Below are positions 9,105-18,355 of a DNA stretch of 64,000 bases, in pieces. Within the stretch, counting starts at the first letter, position 1. Each line of letters begins with the position of its first letter. The stretch is from CAYNFR01 sp964616755 (GTDB lineage: Bacteria; Bacteroidota; Bacteroidia; Chitinophagales; Saprospiraceae). The translations under genes were made by a program, and so were the position numbers. The notes below the pieces were generated by a model. That model was not told where the DNA came from. It did not search any database and saw only the letters and a list, made by a program, of their open reading frames with translations. The stretch is from contig CAZTSI010000015.1 of the NCBI GenBank assembly GCA_964616755.1, positions 1 to 64,000 on the forward strand, given 5' to 3'.

Positions 9105-11426
9105 CTATTGACTTGGCTCGCATCCATCTGCCATGATCGTTAGCTCTAAGTTGGGACCAACGGTAAATCCCGGGTTTATTTCGATAATATTAGCACTCAT
9201 CATTGTATTCCCGTTCAGGGTGACAGCACCACTTGTCACGACCAATTCTGAGGCAATAAAATTTCCTGAGACCGTTCCAGCATTAATAGTCGTTAGTGAC
9301 GGGCAATTACTACTACCGCTATTTGATCCAATGACAGCTGCCGTCAAAGCAACATTATCGAGCCCAATAGTACCTGCCCATTTGCCATCGCCTCCATCCG
9401 TATAGACAAAGCGAATTCTAAAATTAGGATTAAGATGTGCCGTGATGTCCGCTGTAAACGCATCCTTACATGGCGTTGTCCAGGTCGAAGCAAAGGTGCA
9501 TTTGCTCGTATTGTCATTGAGAATTGAAATCCACGTCGTCCCGTTCCAGACGTCTACATTAAAACTACTATTATTAGTTGGTTTTGGGGATTCTTTGAAA
9601 GCATGAAACATATATTCAAACGAAAGACTACCCGAATTGTACAAGCTTAAATCAACGGTAGGCGAGCTCAACGTCACTGTCCCCGTATACAATGGATGAT
9701 TAATAATATCGTCATCAAAGTATGCCATGCAACTGCCATCTATAGTTTTGGTTGTGGCATTATTTGCCCCCGTATTATAATTGTAATAGTATCTAGTGGC
9801 ATCATCAAATCTCCATTCGAACTGAAGTAAGGGATCACCGCTATTCCATGTATATTGATTAGTACTCGAAGAGACCCAGTTTTGAGGCAAAGCACAATCA
9901 TTAAACGAGTAAGTCATTGTAGTACTGCATGTGCTAGAAGGTTCATCGAAGGTAGCTGTTCCAAAACAATTAACATCACTATTATCATTGGCTCTTATAC
10001 GCACCGTGTTGTTGGTTGTGCCATCTGCAATTAAGTTTTGAATGACAACAACCTGAGGGCTAGTCTGCCAAGTAAAACTATTCTCGGTGCCATTAACCTC
10101 TACTTTAAATCCTGAAGATCCCCCCCCGCCAGCATGACTAATTTCTAAACGTAAGGTATACATTGAAGGACTTCCAGGTTGACAACCTGATACGGATACA
10201 TTAGATATTTCGCTGCAGGAACCCTGTATGCACTCTGACAGACAAGTATAGCTTGGCAAGTAGGCATTTACAGAGTTTATGGAGGTCGTTGACCAACTAG
10301 AAGTATTCTGACCTACCGAAGGAGCCATAATAAAACCTGAGCCCGCGTCGTGATCAGCACCAAAATTATGTCCCATCTCATGGGATGTCAATACCCTTAA
10401 TGCCCAAGCAGTAGAGGTAAAATCTTCAAGAAGTGAATATCGATATCCACTACAGACCGCACCGATCCAAGCCAAACCTGCTACTCCGCAGTTGCCGCCA
10501 GAACATAGATTTCGTGCTGTCCATATCGTTCCTAAATCATGGGGCACTCCGAATCCCCCTGGCCCCCAAGAGGTAAAGCTATTCAACAAGGCTCCAGGAT
10601 CCACTGAAGCAGTCCAAGGGTCACAAGTATTACATGTAGATACAAAATGGCTTACCACTTCAAACCGAATACCCTTGCTAAAAGCATTTTCGTAGTCTCC
10701 AGCCACCATATTTAAGACGGATAATGATTGATTAATGGCGCCAGATTGACCACCATGTTTGTTGACGTATAAAAAGTCTAATGCAATGGCTATTTCTACC
10801 AATCCACAACCGCTGGATTTTAATTCCTTTGAAAGCTTATTGGCTTGTATGGTATGTTCTGTTGATGCACACTGCCATCTTTCACTTGACTTTACTACTT
10901 TATCATGTGGATAAATTACGTGCACAGAAGAAGGCAGTCCTTCTTGTATCTGGTATGCAGGCTCTATATAAAAGGCCTTTCCGTCTACATTAAAATATCC
11001 GTAAACGTAATCCTCAGCTATGCTGATTCGGGCATCTAAGCCACCGCTAATATTTCGATAGGTTTTTATATCTATATTACGAAGCGAGGTTTGGGTATCT
11101 GCCGATCGGATAGTAGCGAAATATTCAGGACTCAACAAGGAATACTCTTCTAGTCGAACGGATTTGACCTTGCCAAACAGGGGAATGTCTAACGAAATTT
11201 CCTTTGGTGTATCAGCCGACTTTAGTGCAGGTGTAGCGTTCATTTGTACTTCTACCAACTGATAAGAAGAAAAAAGTTCATCAAGATCGGATTGAACCTT
11301 ATTGGAAGCCTTAAGCCGATAAGGGCTTAATGTTTGCGCAGTTGAAATGTCAGATACACAAATTACCAACAGACATTGTACAATTAACTTTATAAGACAT
11401 TTGATGTATCTTACATTCATTCTCAT
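9105..11426 (-). CDS. Secreted reprolysin-type (M12B-like) zinc metalloprotease
   Basis: 773 residues. A signal peptide (about 1-30) precedes a pro-region, then a metzincin catalytic domain at about 205-400 with the zinc motif His349-Glu350-x-x-His353-x-x-Gly-x-x-His359-Asp360 (SHEMGHNFGADHD) followed by a Ser-rich Met-turn region containing FIMAPSVG. Disulfide-type cysteines are plentiful. A fibronectin/CUB-like region and a jelly-roll-like module (560-700, contains DNVALTAAVIG) come next. The last ~65 residues form a beta-rich repeat module ending IEINPGFTVGPNLELTIMADGC, similar to the C-terminus of the neighbouring gene. I infer export and surface or matrix proteolysis. It converges on carB with only 20 bases between. 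Confidence 0.85.
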   Translation of the reverse strand: MRMNVRYIKCLIKLIVQCLLVICVSDISTAQTLSPYRLKASNKVQSDLDELFSSYQLVEVQMNATPALKSADTPKEISLDIPLFGKVKSVRLEEYSLLSPEYFATIRSADTQTSLRNIDIKTYRNISGGLDARISIAEDYVYGYFNVDGKAFYIEPAYQIQEGLPSSVHVIYPHDKVVKSSERWQCASTEHTIQANKLSKELKSSGCGLVEIAIALDFLYVNKHGGQSGAINQSLSVLNMVAGDYENAFSKGIRFEVVSHFVSTCNTCDPWTASVDPGALLNSFTSWGPGGFGVPHDLGTIWTARNLCSGGNCGVAGLAWIGAVCSGYRYSLLEDFTSTAWALRVLTSHEMGHNFGADHDAGSGFIMAPSVGQNTSSWSTTSINSVNAYLPSYTCLSECIQGSCSEISNVSVSGCQPGSPSMYTLRLEISHAGGGGSSGFKVEVNGTENSFTWQTSPQVVVIQNLIADGTTNNTVRIRANDNSDVNCFGTATFDEPSSTCSTTMTYSFNDCALPQNWVSSSTNQYTWNSGDPLLQFEWRFDDATRYYYNYNTGANNATTKTIDGSCMAYFDDDIINHPLYTGTVTLSSPTVDLSLYNSGSLSFEYMFHAFKESPKPTNNSSFNVDVWNGTTWISILNDNTSKCTFASTWTTPCKDAFTADITAHLNPNFRIRFVYTDGGDGKWAGTIGLDNVALTAAVIGSNSGSSNCPSLTTINAGTVSGNFIASELVVTSGAVTLNGNTMMSANIIEINPGFTVGPNLELTIMADGCEPSQ

Positions 11427-11473
11427 TTTCTTTTAGGCGGTTTAACTAGCAGGCTTTGGTTATCGTTTGAGAT

Positions 11474-12133
11474 CTAGTGGCAGGGGCCTATGTCTACTTT
11501 AAATTCAGCCATTGGGCTGACGGCAAATCCAAGATTAATGTCAATACTTTGACCAGCCTGCAAGACGACGACATTATTACTCAATATTTCTGAGGATACA
11601 TTGATCGTCTGTTCGGCTAGGTATTTCTTAGAGCTTAGATCCGATGTCAAGCTTATATTTGGTTGACAATCAGATTCATCTTTGACCCCTATTCGTACCT
11701 CAGATATGGCAAAGCAGCCACCACCCCAATTAGATAATATGGTCAATAACACAAATCGTGCCCGATTACCACTTAAGTCAATAATATCTTGTCCTTCATA
11801 AAAGGATGATCCTGTCGACTGGGCTATTTGAACAGTTGCCGCATTGATCCAACTAAGGCCATCATTACTTATATCAATGGCAACTTGGCGTGCACCGTTA
11901 TTCAGCTGCGCAGGATGGTTAAAATTCCAGACGTGAAGCATGTCCAAAGCATAATCAAAGGTCATATCGTACATAATCCAGTGACTCTGACCCCGCGAAG
12001 CATTAGGATTAGTGCTGGGCGTGCATGAAATCCACCCAGTTTCTGTATTCGTGTTATGTCGATCTACAAAACATTGTCCTAACATCGAAGATGCCGCGAA
12101 GCAAAAAAAAGTAACAGTTATAAATAGTCGCAT
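11474..12133 (-). CDS. Secreted discoidin-like (F5/8 type C) protein with shared C-terminal module
   Basis: 219 residues. A signal peptide (cut near Ser-Met-Leu-Gly-Gln) is followed by a jelly-roll region at about 30-155 with the discoidin-like phrases HVWNFNHP, VAIDISNDGLSW and CFAISEVRIGV, suggesting carbohydrate binding. The last ~60 residues (AEQTINVSSEILSNNVVVLQ onward, then SIDINLGFAVSPMAEFKVDI and a final Cys-His) match in layout the end of the metalloprotease gene 47 bases downstream: repeated short strands, a Pro/Leu-Gly-Phe turn and a terminal cysteine. This resembles the '3-coathanger stack' C-terminal domain. The two genes probably form one unit. Domain calls are by pattern, not search. 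Confidence 0.7.
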   Translation of the reverse strand: MRLFITVTFFCFAASSMLGQCFVDRHNTNTETGWISCTPSTNPNASRGQSHWIMYDMTFDYALDMLHVWNFNHPAQLNNGARQVAIDISNDGLSWINAATVQIAQSTGSSFYEGQDIIDLSGNRARFVLLTILSNWGGGCFAISEVRIGVKDESDCQPNISLTSDLSSKKYLAEQTINVSSEILSNNVVVLQAGQSIDINLGFAVSPMAEFKVDIGPCH

Positions 12134-12498
12134 ATTATCGAATTTTTCATTTTACATAAGACAAAAATTAAACCACTCACCCTCTCAAATTATCTGAGCT
12201 ATCCGTGTTTGCCAAAAATACTTAGGGAAGGCTGAAGGCGTAGATCTCACTACACCAATAAGCTTCAGAAAATAAAATTTCTCAGGAGGAGAGTTTTACG
12301 TTAATATTTCTTAGCAATCATCTAGCTGATGATGACTAGGATCTTATATATTCGTGGGATAAATAATGAAGTCAAATGTCAATTATTTGAATAAGACTTG
12401 AGCAGGTATAAACCCTATATTTTGTTCATTTGTTCTTTACGCAATAAATCATGGCTTCAATAATGATCTTTTCTCTAATGTATAATAGGATTTAGCCC
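12134..12498. other. Intergenic region, 365 bases
   Basis: Divergent spacer between the discoidin-like gene and the acyltransferase gene. It must hold the promoters of both units. The only structure I see is a short inverted repeat (ATCATC and GATGAT around TAGCT) near 12318-12334. No open frame, RNA gene or exact TAnnTTTG box is convincing. Confidence 0.5.
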
Positions 12499-13050
12499 AT
12501 GAAAATGAAACGAACCATTGCTAAGTGGCTGTACAAAATGATGGGATGGAAAGTAGATGGAGAATATCCTTATCATATTCCAAAGAAGATACTAATCGTC
12601 GCTCCGCACACCTCTTCTATGGATTTTTATGTGGGTATTTTGATGAAGATATGGTACAATATAGAGTGCAAATTTTACGCTAAAGCGGAGCTATTCACAG
12701 GCATAAGAGGGTATTTTTTGCGTAAACTTGGGGCGCTACCTGTAGATCGTGGAAAAAACAACAATCTTGTCAAGCAAGCTGTAAAGGACTTTTTAGAAGC
12801 CCATGAGCTCACGATATTAATCACGCCCGAAGGAACGAGGAACAAGGTAACCGAGTTTAAAACAGGGTTTTATCATATTGCACACCTAGCGCGGGTGCCC
12901 ATAATTCCAGTTCAATTTGATTTTGAGCACAAGAAGATTAGAATTTTGACGCCCTATTTCACGTCGGATAATTTGCAAGAAGACATGCGAAAGATCATGG
13001 AACTATTCAGAGGCATCAAAGGCAAATATCCCGAACGAAGTATAAGCTAA
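12499..13050 (+). CDS. PlsC-type acyltransferase, short soluble form
   Basis: 183 residues. The acyltransferase core motifs are present: the catalytic HX4D box His37-Thr-Ser-Ser-Met-Asp42, the LGALPVDRGKNNN segment with an Arg for substrate phosphate binding, and the TPEGTRNKV motif near 113. It lacks the N-terminal membrane helix of most 1-acylglycerol-3-phosphate acyltransferases and is shorter than they are, so the acceptor could be lysophosphatidate or another lipid. It begins a run of seven co-directional genes and ends 14 bases before ligA. Membrane association would be peripheral. Confidence 0.82.
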   Translation: MKMKRTIAKWLYKMMGWKVDGEYPYHIPKKILIVAPHTSSMDFYVGILMKIWYNIECKFYAKAELFTGIRGYFLRKLGALPVDRGKNNNLVKQAVKDFLEAHELTILITPEGTRNKVTEFKTGFYHIAHLARVPIIPVQFDFEHKKIRILTPYFTSDNLQEDMRKIMELFRGIKGKYPERSIS

Positions 13051-13064
13051 AAAACACGTTTAGA

Positions 13065-15209
13065 ATGCAATACGATCCTAAAGAACAATCGCGCTTTCAA
13101 ACATTGACTGAAAATTTGTTAGCTAATATTCCCTTAGAAAAAACTTCGTATTTAGATCCTCTAAAAGAAGCCCTTCGCTATCACGAATGGAGATATTATA
13201 TCTTAAATGAACCTATCTTAAGCGATGCTGACTACGACGTGTTGTTTAATCAATTAAAAAATTTAGAAAAAAAATATCCCTTATTTGTTACTAACGACTC
13301 GCCTACACAGCGCGTGTCTCATGATATTGTGGGGGATTTGCCAGGAGTAGAGCATAGGATCTCCATGCTATCCCTCGACAATGCCTATACTCCAGAGGAT
13401 TTATACAAGTTCGACGAACAAGTACATAAGCTCACAAAAGTTGATGTAGCAGCGCCTATTAGTTATACGGTTGAACCCAAATTAGATGGCGGCAGTGTCG
13501 CACTGTTATATGTAAACGATCAATTTGTAAGAGGTGCAACACGGGGCAATGGACAAACGGGCGAAGAAATTACGGCTAATATGCGCATGCTCCGATCCGT
13601 TCCGCTCAGGGCGCTATTCAGCAAAATGGGTATATATGAAGCGGAATTAAGGGGTGAAGCAGTGATTCATAAAGAGACATTCAAAAAGGTCAATCTTCAG
13701 CGTGAAGAATCTGGCCTGAGCACCTTTGCTAATCCCCGAAATGCGGCAGCTGGCGGGCTGAGGATGAAAGTCCCTCAAGAAACAAGTGAAAGGGGCGTAG
13801 AATTTTTTGCATTTCAATTAGGGTATGCCGTAGACGAACAAGGCCTGCCAAAATTAAATGATATCCCGACACATCAAGAGCAGTTACAATTACTTGCCCA
13901 ACTTGGCTTTAAGGCGCATACCCAAGATTTGGTGTGCCATAATATTGACGAAGTAATTGGGCTCATCCATAAATGGTCGAAAATTCGTGAAGAATATCCA
14001 TACGAGATTGATGGAATGGTCGTAAAAGTCAATGATCTTCTGCTTCAAGAAAAATGTGGAGCCACCCAACATCATCCTCGTTGGGCTATAGCCTATAAAT
14101 TTAAAGCGAAACAAGCGACCACAACCCTTCAAAGTGTTGAATACCAGGTCGGAAAGACGGGAACTATCACCCCAGTAGCCAAGGTCGAGCCAATACATTT
14201 GGCAGGAGTCACGGTTTCTAGCATATCCTTGCATAACGAAGAATTTATATCGAGTAAAGATCTTAGGATTGGAGATAAAGTAATCATCGAAAGGGCTGGA
14301 GATGTTATCCCTTACATCGTCAAATCATTGCCAGAATGGCGAACGGGAAGTGAGTCTATTATTTCGTTTCCAATAACCTGTCCTTCAGATCCGATGGGTA
14401 AGGCTACCCTCGTTCGCGAAAAAAATGAATCCGCTTGGCGCTGTAAAGAGTGTACCTGTGGAGCGCAAATGCTTCAAAAAATCATTTTTCATGTATCTAA
14501 AGACGGTATGGACATTGATGGTTTTGGGAAGTCCTTCGTTGAGCGCTTTTATGAATTGGGTTGGATTAAAAACGTTGCGGACATTTACGATCTCGATTAT
14601 TCGCTGATTAGTCACTTAGAAGGTTTTGGAGAAAAATCCGCTGAAAACCTTCGTTCCTCTATTGAACGTGCTAAACAAAATCCTATTCATTCATTGCTCG
14701 CTAGTCTAGCCATTCATCATCTGGGCAAAAAAGCATCTAAGTTGTTGGCTGCCGAAGTGGAACATGTCTTAGATTTAGCTTCTTGGACAGAACAAGATTT
14801 TATTGCGATTAAAGACATAGGCCCAGTGCTTGCCAAAAATGTCCGTGAATATTTTAGTCATACTGACAATATTACATTACTAAAACGGATGGAATCGCTT
14901 GGGGTGAATATGCAACAGACGGAAGAAGACAAAACAAAAATCATCCAACAAGACGCACCATTAGCAAATAAGACCATCCTGTTCACTGGTACGCTAACAA
15001 AAATGGGTCGCGAAAAAGCAATTGAAATAGCCGAAAAGGCCGGAGCCAAATCATTGAGTGCCGTGAGTAGTAAATTAGATATCCTTGTAGTTGGCGAAAA
15101 TGCTGGTAGCAAATTGCAGAAAGCGCAATCCATAGGAACCGTCACCATAATGACTGAAGATGAGTTTTTAGAGATAGTCCGTCAAAAAAACTCGATTTTT
15201 GTCTCTTAA
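13065..15209 (+). CDS. ligA: NAD-dependent DNA ligase LigA
   Basis: 714 residues, slightly longer than the usual ~670 because of about 25 extra N-terminal residues. It seals nicks using NAD+. The adenylation lysine is Lys139 (in VEPKLDGGSV), preceded by the Ia domain (HEWRYYILNEPILSDADYD). The OB fold, helix-hairpin-helix array (IEGFGEKSAENL-like sequence near 515) and BRCT domain (ILFTGTLTKMGREKA) follow in order. The zinc-finger segment is odd: the first pair reads CPSDP, so the second of the four canonical cysteines is missing, whereas the later pair is intact with one extra cysteine (RCKECTC). The gene is 8 bases upstream of the DUF6503-like gene. Confidence 0.96.
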   Translation: MQYDPKEQSRFQTLTENLLANIPLEKTSYLDPLKEALRYHEWRYYILNEPILSDADYDVLFNQLKNLEKKYPLFVTNDSPTQRVSHDIVGDLPGVEHRISMLSLDNAYTPEDLYKFDEQVHKLTKVDVAAPISYTVEPKLDGGSVALLYVNDQFVRGATRGNGQTGEEITANMRMLRSVPLRALFSKMGIYEAELRGEAVIHKETFKKVNLQREESGLSTFANPRNAAAGGLRMKVPQETSERGVEFFAFQLGYAVDEQGLPKLNDIPTHQEQLQLLAQLGFKAHTQDLVCHNIDEVIGLIHKWSKIREEYPYEIDGMVVKVNDLLLQEKCGATQHHPRWAIAYKFKAKQATTTLQSVEYQVGKTGTITPVAKVEPIHLAGVTVSSISLHNEEFISSKDLRIGDKVIIERAGDVIPYIVKSLPEWRTGSESIISFPITCPSDPMGKATLVREKNESAWRCKECTCGAQMLQKIIFHVSKDGMDIDGFGKSFVERFYELGWIKNVADIYDLDYSLISHLEGFGEKSAENLRSSIERAKQNPIHSLLASLAIHHLGKKASKLLAAEVEHVLDLASWTEQDFIAIKDIGPVLAKNVREYFSHTDNITLLKRMESLGVNMQQTEEDKTKIIQQDAPLANKTILFTGTLTKMGREKAIEIAEKAGAKSLSAVSSKLDILVVGENAGSKLQKAQSIGTVTIMTEDEFLEIVRQKNSIFVS

Positions 15210-15217
15210 ATATTCAA

Positions 15218-15958
15218 ATGTCCATACAGATCATCGCCCTCATATCACTTTTCTTCAGTTCTTTTGGCGCTCATGTTACATCACAGACTCCCACTGCCAA
15301 AGTGCTTATTCAGAATTGCATTGCGTATCATGGCGGCAAAAATTTCAACAAATACAATTTTTCATTCGAGTTCAGAAATTACCAATATACTGTTGCATCA
15401 AAAAAAGGGGTCTATCGCTACACGCGCAGCTATTCGGACGATAATGGCATTAAGCATCGCCAAGTTTTGAGCAATGAAGGCTATCAACAATATGAAAATG
15501 AATTGGAGACCGTTCCCGACCTAAAAACAAAAGCTGCACGAAAGGAAGCTATCAATTCAGTTGTGTACTTCGCAATGTTGCCTCAGGCGCTCAATGACCA
15601 AGCCGTTATTGCCGAATATTCTGGAAGTCAACGAATTGTAAACAAGTATTATCACATAGTCAAAGTCAGTTTTGCCCAACAAGGAGGTGGTGTAGATCAT
15701 AGCGATATATTTTACTATTGGATGGATCAAGAGGATTATTCTATTGATTATCTCGCCTATTCATATACCACCAATGGGGGCGGCACTAGGTTTAGAGCGG
15801 CCTTCAATCCTCGACGAATAGAGGGAATATTAATACAAGATTATATTAATTATACAGCAGACAAAGGCGCGGACATGTTATCTTTACCCGAATTATATGA
15901 ACAAGGCAAACTGTCTGAATTGAGCCGCATCGAACTAAAAATGCTAAAAAAACTATAG
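15218..15958 (+). CDS. Secreted DUF6503-like protein
   Basis: 246 residues with an N-terminal signal peptide (about 1-22). The early AKVLIQNCIAYHGG segment and the following strands (FSFEFRNYQYTV, and DIFYYWMDQEDYSIDYLAY) look like the DUF6503 family of Bacteroidota periplasmic proteins, which have a LolA-like beta-sheet appearance. No enzymatic motif is seen and the function is unknown. It starts 8 bases after ligA, so it is translated from the same mRNA, with a 71-base gap to the next gene. Confidence 0.65.
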   Translation: MSIQIIALISLFFSSFGAHVTSQTPTAKVLIQNCIAYHGGKNFNKYNFSFEFRNYQYTVASKKGVYRYTRSYSDDNGIKHRQVLSNEGYQQYENELETVPDLKTKAARKEAINSVVYFAMLPQALNDQAVIAEYSGSQRIVNKYYHIVKVSFAQQGGGVDHSDIFYYWMDQEDYSIDYLAYSYTTNGGGTRFRAAFNPRRIEGILIQDYINYTADKGADMLSLPELYEQGKLSELSRIELKMLKKL

Positions 15959-16029
15959 AGGTTAGTTCGACTTATTCAACTGGAATATCCTTTTGACGAC
16001 ATTAGGTTTGCCCATCAAAAGAAACTTTT

Positions 16030-17133
16030 ATGAGGATTTTATCATTCTGCTTCGCCTTAATCTCTAGCTTTTCCTTTAGTGCACAATCGAATGAACCTTT
16101 GTCCATCAACATGGACTTTGAAGCATATGACCCGCCTTCTAGTCTTGTTGTACCCGAGCATCCACTTAGTAGAGCCTCCTTTCCCTTTATTGATGTACAT
16201 AGCCATCATTGGGGTTTAGCGACGATGGATTTGACCAAATTAATAAGAGAGATGGACAGCTTAAATATGCAAATCATCGTCAACTTAAGTGGACGCGGTG
16301 GTGCTCGACTAAAAGATATGATGGATAATATCAAAAAATATGGCTTAGAAGATCGCATCATCAACTTTACAAATATCGAGTTGCGCAGTATAGACGAAAG
16401 TGATTGGATAGAAAACACTCTCAAACAACTAGAGTATGATGTGAGCATTGGCGCACGCGGCCTTAAAATTTATAAGAGTCAGGGTATGGACAATAACGAT
16501 AAATTTGGCCAGCGCATTCGCATTAATGATGACCGTCTCGATGCAGTGTGGGCTAAATGTGGTGAACTCGGCATACCTATATTGATTCACAGCGCTGACC
16601 CTAAACAGTTTTGGGAACCCCTAGATAGCCTAAACGAAAGATGGTTGGAACTCAAGTTAAGGCCAGGCCGAAAGCGAGAAAATGATCGGCCCGCCTCTTG
16701 GGAAACGATCATTGCCGAGCAGCATGATATGTTCAGAAAACATCCAAACACGAAATTCATCAATGCGCATTTGGGTTGGTATGCCAATGATCTTGAGACA
16801 TTAGGTATTTTGTTAGACGAACTTCCGAATGTATACGTGGAAATTGGTGCTGTGATCGCCGAACTAGGACGGCAACCCCGAATGGCTAACAAATTTTTTG
16901 AAAAATTTCAAGATCGCGTGTTATTTGGTAAAGATGCATACAACCCTGAAGAATATCACACATACTTCAGAGTCTTAGAGACGGACGACGAATATTTTCC
17001 ATATTATAAACGCTATCACGCTTTTTGGAAAATGTATGGTTTAGCATTGCCAGAACCCATCCTCAAGAAACTGTATTATGAGAATGCCTTGAACATCATA
17101 CCCGGATTGAATAAACAGGCCTTTGGTCAATAA
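16030..17133 (+). CDS. Secreted amidohydrolase-family TIM-barrel hydrolase
   Basis: 367 residues. A signal peptide (about 1-19) precedes an amidohydrolase_2-like barrel. Metal-ligand candidates appear in the expected order: the His-x-His pair His57/His59 (FPFIDVHSHHW), a Lys in GLKIYKS, His in PILIHSADP, His in KFINAHLGWYAND, and Asp in VLFGKDAYNP. This order fits the 2-amino-3-carboxymuconate semialdehyde decarboxylase / metal-dependent hydrolase branch. The substrate is unknown. Export of such an enzyme to the periplasm suggests processing of a scavenged or cell-wall compound. The downstream glycosyltransferase begins 8 bases after its stop. Confidence 0.78.
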   Translation: MRILSFCFALISSFSFSAQSNEPLSINMDFEAYDPPSSLVVPEHPLSRASFPFIDVHSHHWGLATMDLTKLIREMDSLNMQIIVNLSGRGGARLKDMMDNIKKYGLEDRIINFTNIELRSIDESDWIENTLKQLEYDVSIGARGLKIYKSQGMDNNDKFGQRIRINDDRLDAVWAKCGELGIPILIHSADPKQFWEPLDSLNERWLELKLRPGRKRENDRPASWETIIAEQHDMFRKHPNTKFINAHLGWYANDLETLGILLDELPNVYVEIGAVIAELGRQPRMANKFFEKFQDRVLFGKDAYNPEEYHTYFRVLETDDEYFPYYKRYHAFWKMYGLALPEPILKKLYYENALNIIPGLNKQAFGQ

Positions 17134-17141
17134 TCAACAAA

Positions 17142-18284
17142 GTGGCGAATCTCAAAATCGGAATAATAGGAGATGCGTTAGATCGACAGTATGCCGGCAT
17201 TCACTATTATACGAAACACCTTATCGAAGGTCTCATTGCGGCATCCGATCCGACTGATCATATCTACGTTTTTAGATTAACGAATACACCTTTGTTGAAG
17301 ACTGAGTTTTCAGACAAAATCACCGAAATTGTACTACCTTCTAGCTATTCTATATTTTCAGATGCGTATCGACTTTTTTGTGGTATTCCAGCCCGCGCAA
17401 GAAAGCTTTCATTAGATATTGTCATCGAGCCCGCTCATTTTGGCCCCTTCAATCTACCTAGATCCATTACTAGAGTCACAGCCATTCATGATCTCACACC
17501 CATTATATTTCCAACATGGCATAAGCGCTTGAGTGCATTCTTGCAAAAGACTTTTCTTCCTAGAATCATAAAACGTAGTGATATTATTCTGACTAATTCG
17601 ACGTATACAAAGCAGGATATCGTTCGACATATTGGCACGGCAACTGAGAAAATACACGCGTTTCATCTTGGGATTGATGATGATTTCAGACCTGTTAAAG
17701 ATGTACTTACCTTAGCGAAGTACGGTATTGTGCGGTCATATTTTCTATTCTTAGGCACCATCGAGCCTAGAAAAAATATCGACAGATTGCTCGCGGCATA
17801 TGATCATTTTCGAGATAATCATCCAAGTTGTAAAGATCAGCTTATCCTTGCTGGCAAGGTTGGGTGGATCAAAGAGACAGTCCTTGAACTAAGAGAAAAA
17901 TCGAAATATTTTGAGGATGTAATATATCTTGGCTATGTAAAGCGAGAGGATATGCCTGCCCTTTATTCTGGAGCTCGAGTGTTTGTATATCCTTCTTTAT
18001 ATGAAGGCTTTGGATTGCCCATATTGGAAGCCTTGGCATGCGGTACGCCAGTAGTCACCTCTAACAATTCTAGCTTACCAGAGGTGGGTGGCCCCTATGC
18101 GTTTTATGCTGACGCCGAAGACGCTCAGGAAATAGCGGATAAAATATACTTGGCTACCCATATCGATACTGAAAGAAGAGAAGCCCAAGCACAATATGCA
18201 AGGAAGTTTACTTGGTCAAGTATGACTGAGGGCATTTATGCCTTGCTACGTCGCACCACTCATGAAACAAAGAATAATCGATAG
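17142..18284 (+). CDS. Glycosyltransferase family 4
   Basis: 380 residues, starting at GTG (17142) 8 bases after the amidohydrolase stop. It has the GT-B layout: an N-terminal acceptor domain starting IGIIGDALDRQYAGIHYYT, then the C-terminal donor domain beginning FLFLGTIEPRKNIDRLL. The nucleotide-sugar site is the GT4 E-x7-E motif in YEGFGLPILEALACGTPVV. It would transfer a sugar from a nucleotide donor to a polysaccharide or lipid acceptor at the cytoplasmic membrane. Its position just before the UDP-glucuronate/UDP-xylose genes suggests, but does not prove, that it uses one of those donors. Confidence 0.9.
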   Translation: MANLKIGIIGDALDRQYAGIHYYTKHLIEGLIAASDPTDHIYVFRLTNTPLLKTEFSDKITEIVLPSSYSIFSDAYRLFCGIPARARKLSLDIVIEPAHFGPFNLPRSITRVTAIHDLTPIIFPTWHKRLSAFLQKTFLPRIIKRSDIILTNSTYTKQDIVRHIGTATEKIHAFHLGIDDDFRPVKDVLTLAKYGIVRSYFLFLGTIEPRKNIDRLLAAYDHFRDNHPSCKDQLILAGKVGWIKETVLELREKSKYFEDVIYLGYVKREDMPALYSGARVFVYPSLYEGFGLPILEALACGTPVVTSNNSSLPEVGGPYAFYADAEDAQEIADKIYLATHIDTERREAQAQYARKFTWSSMTEGIYALLRRTTHETKNNR

Positions 18285-18355
18285 TTATAGTTATAATGAA
18301 GTCACTACCTTTGCCGTGCTTAAGGCAAAGAATTGATAGCTCAAAACAAAATGAG

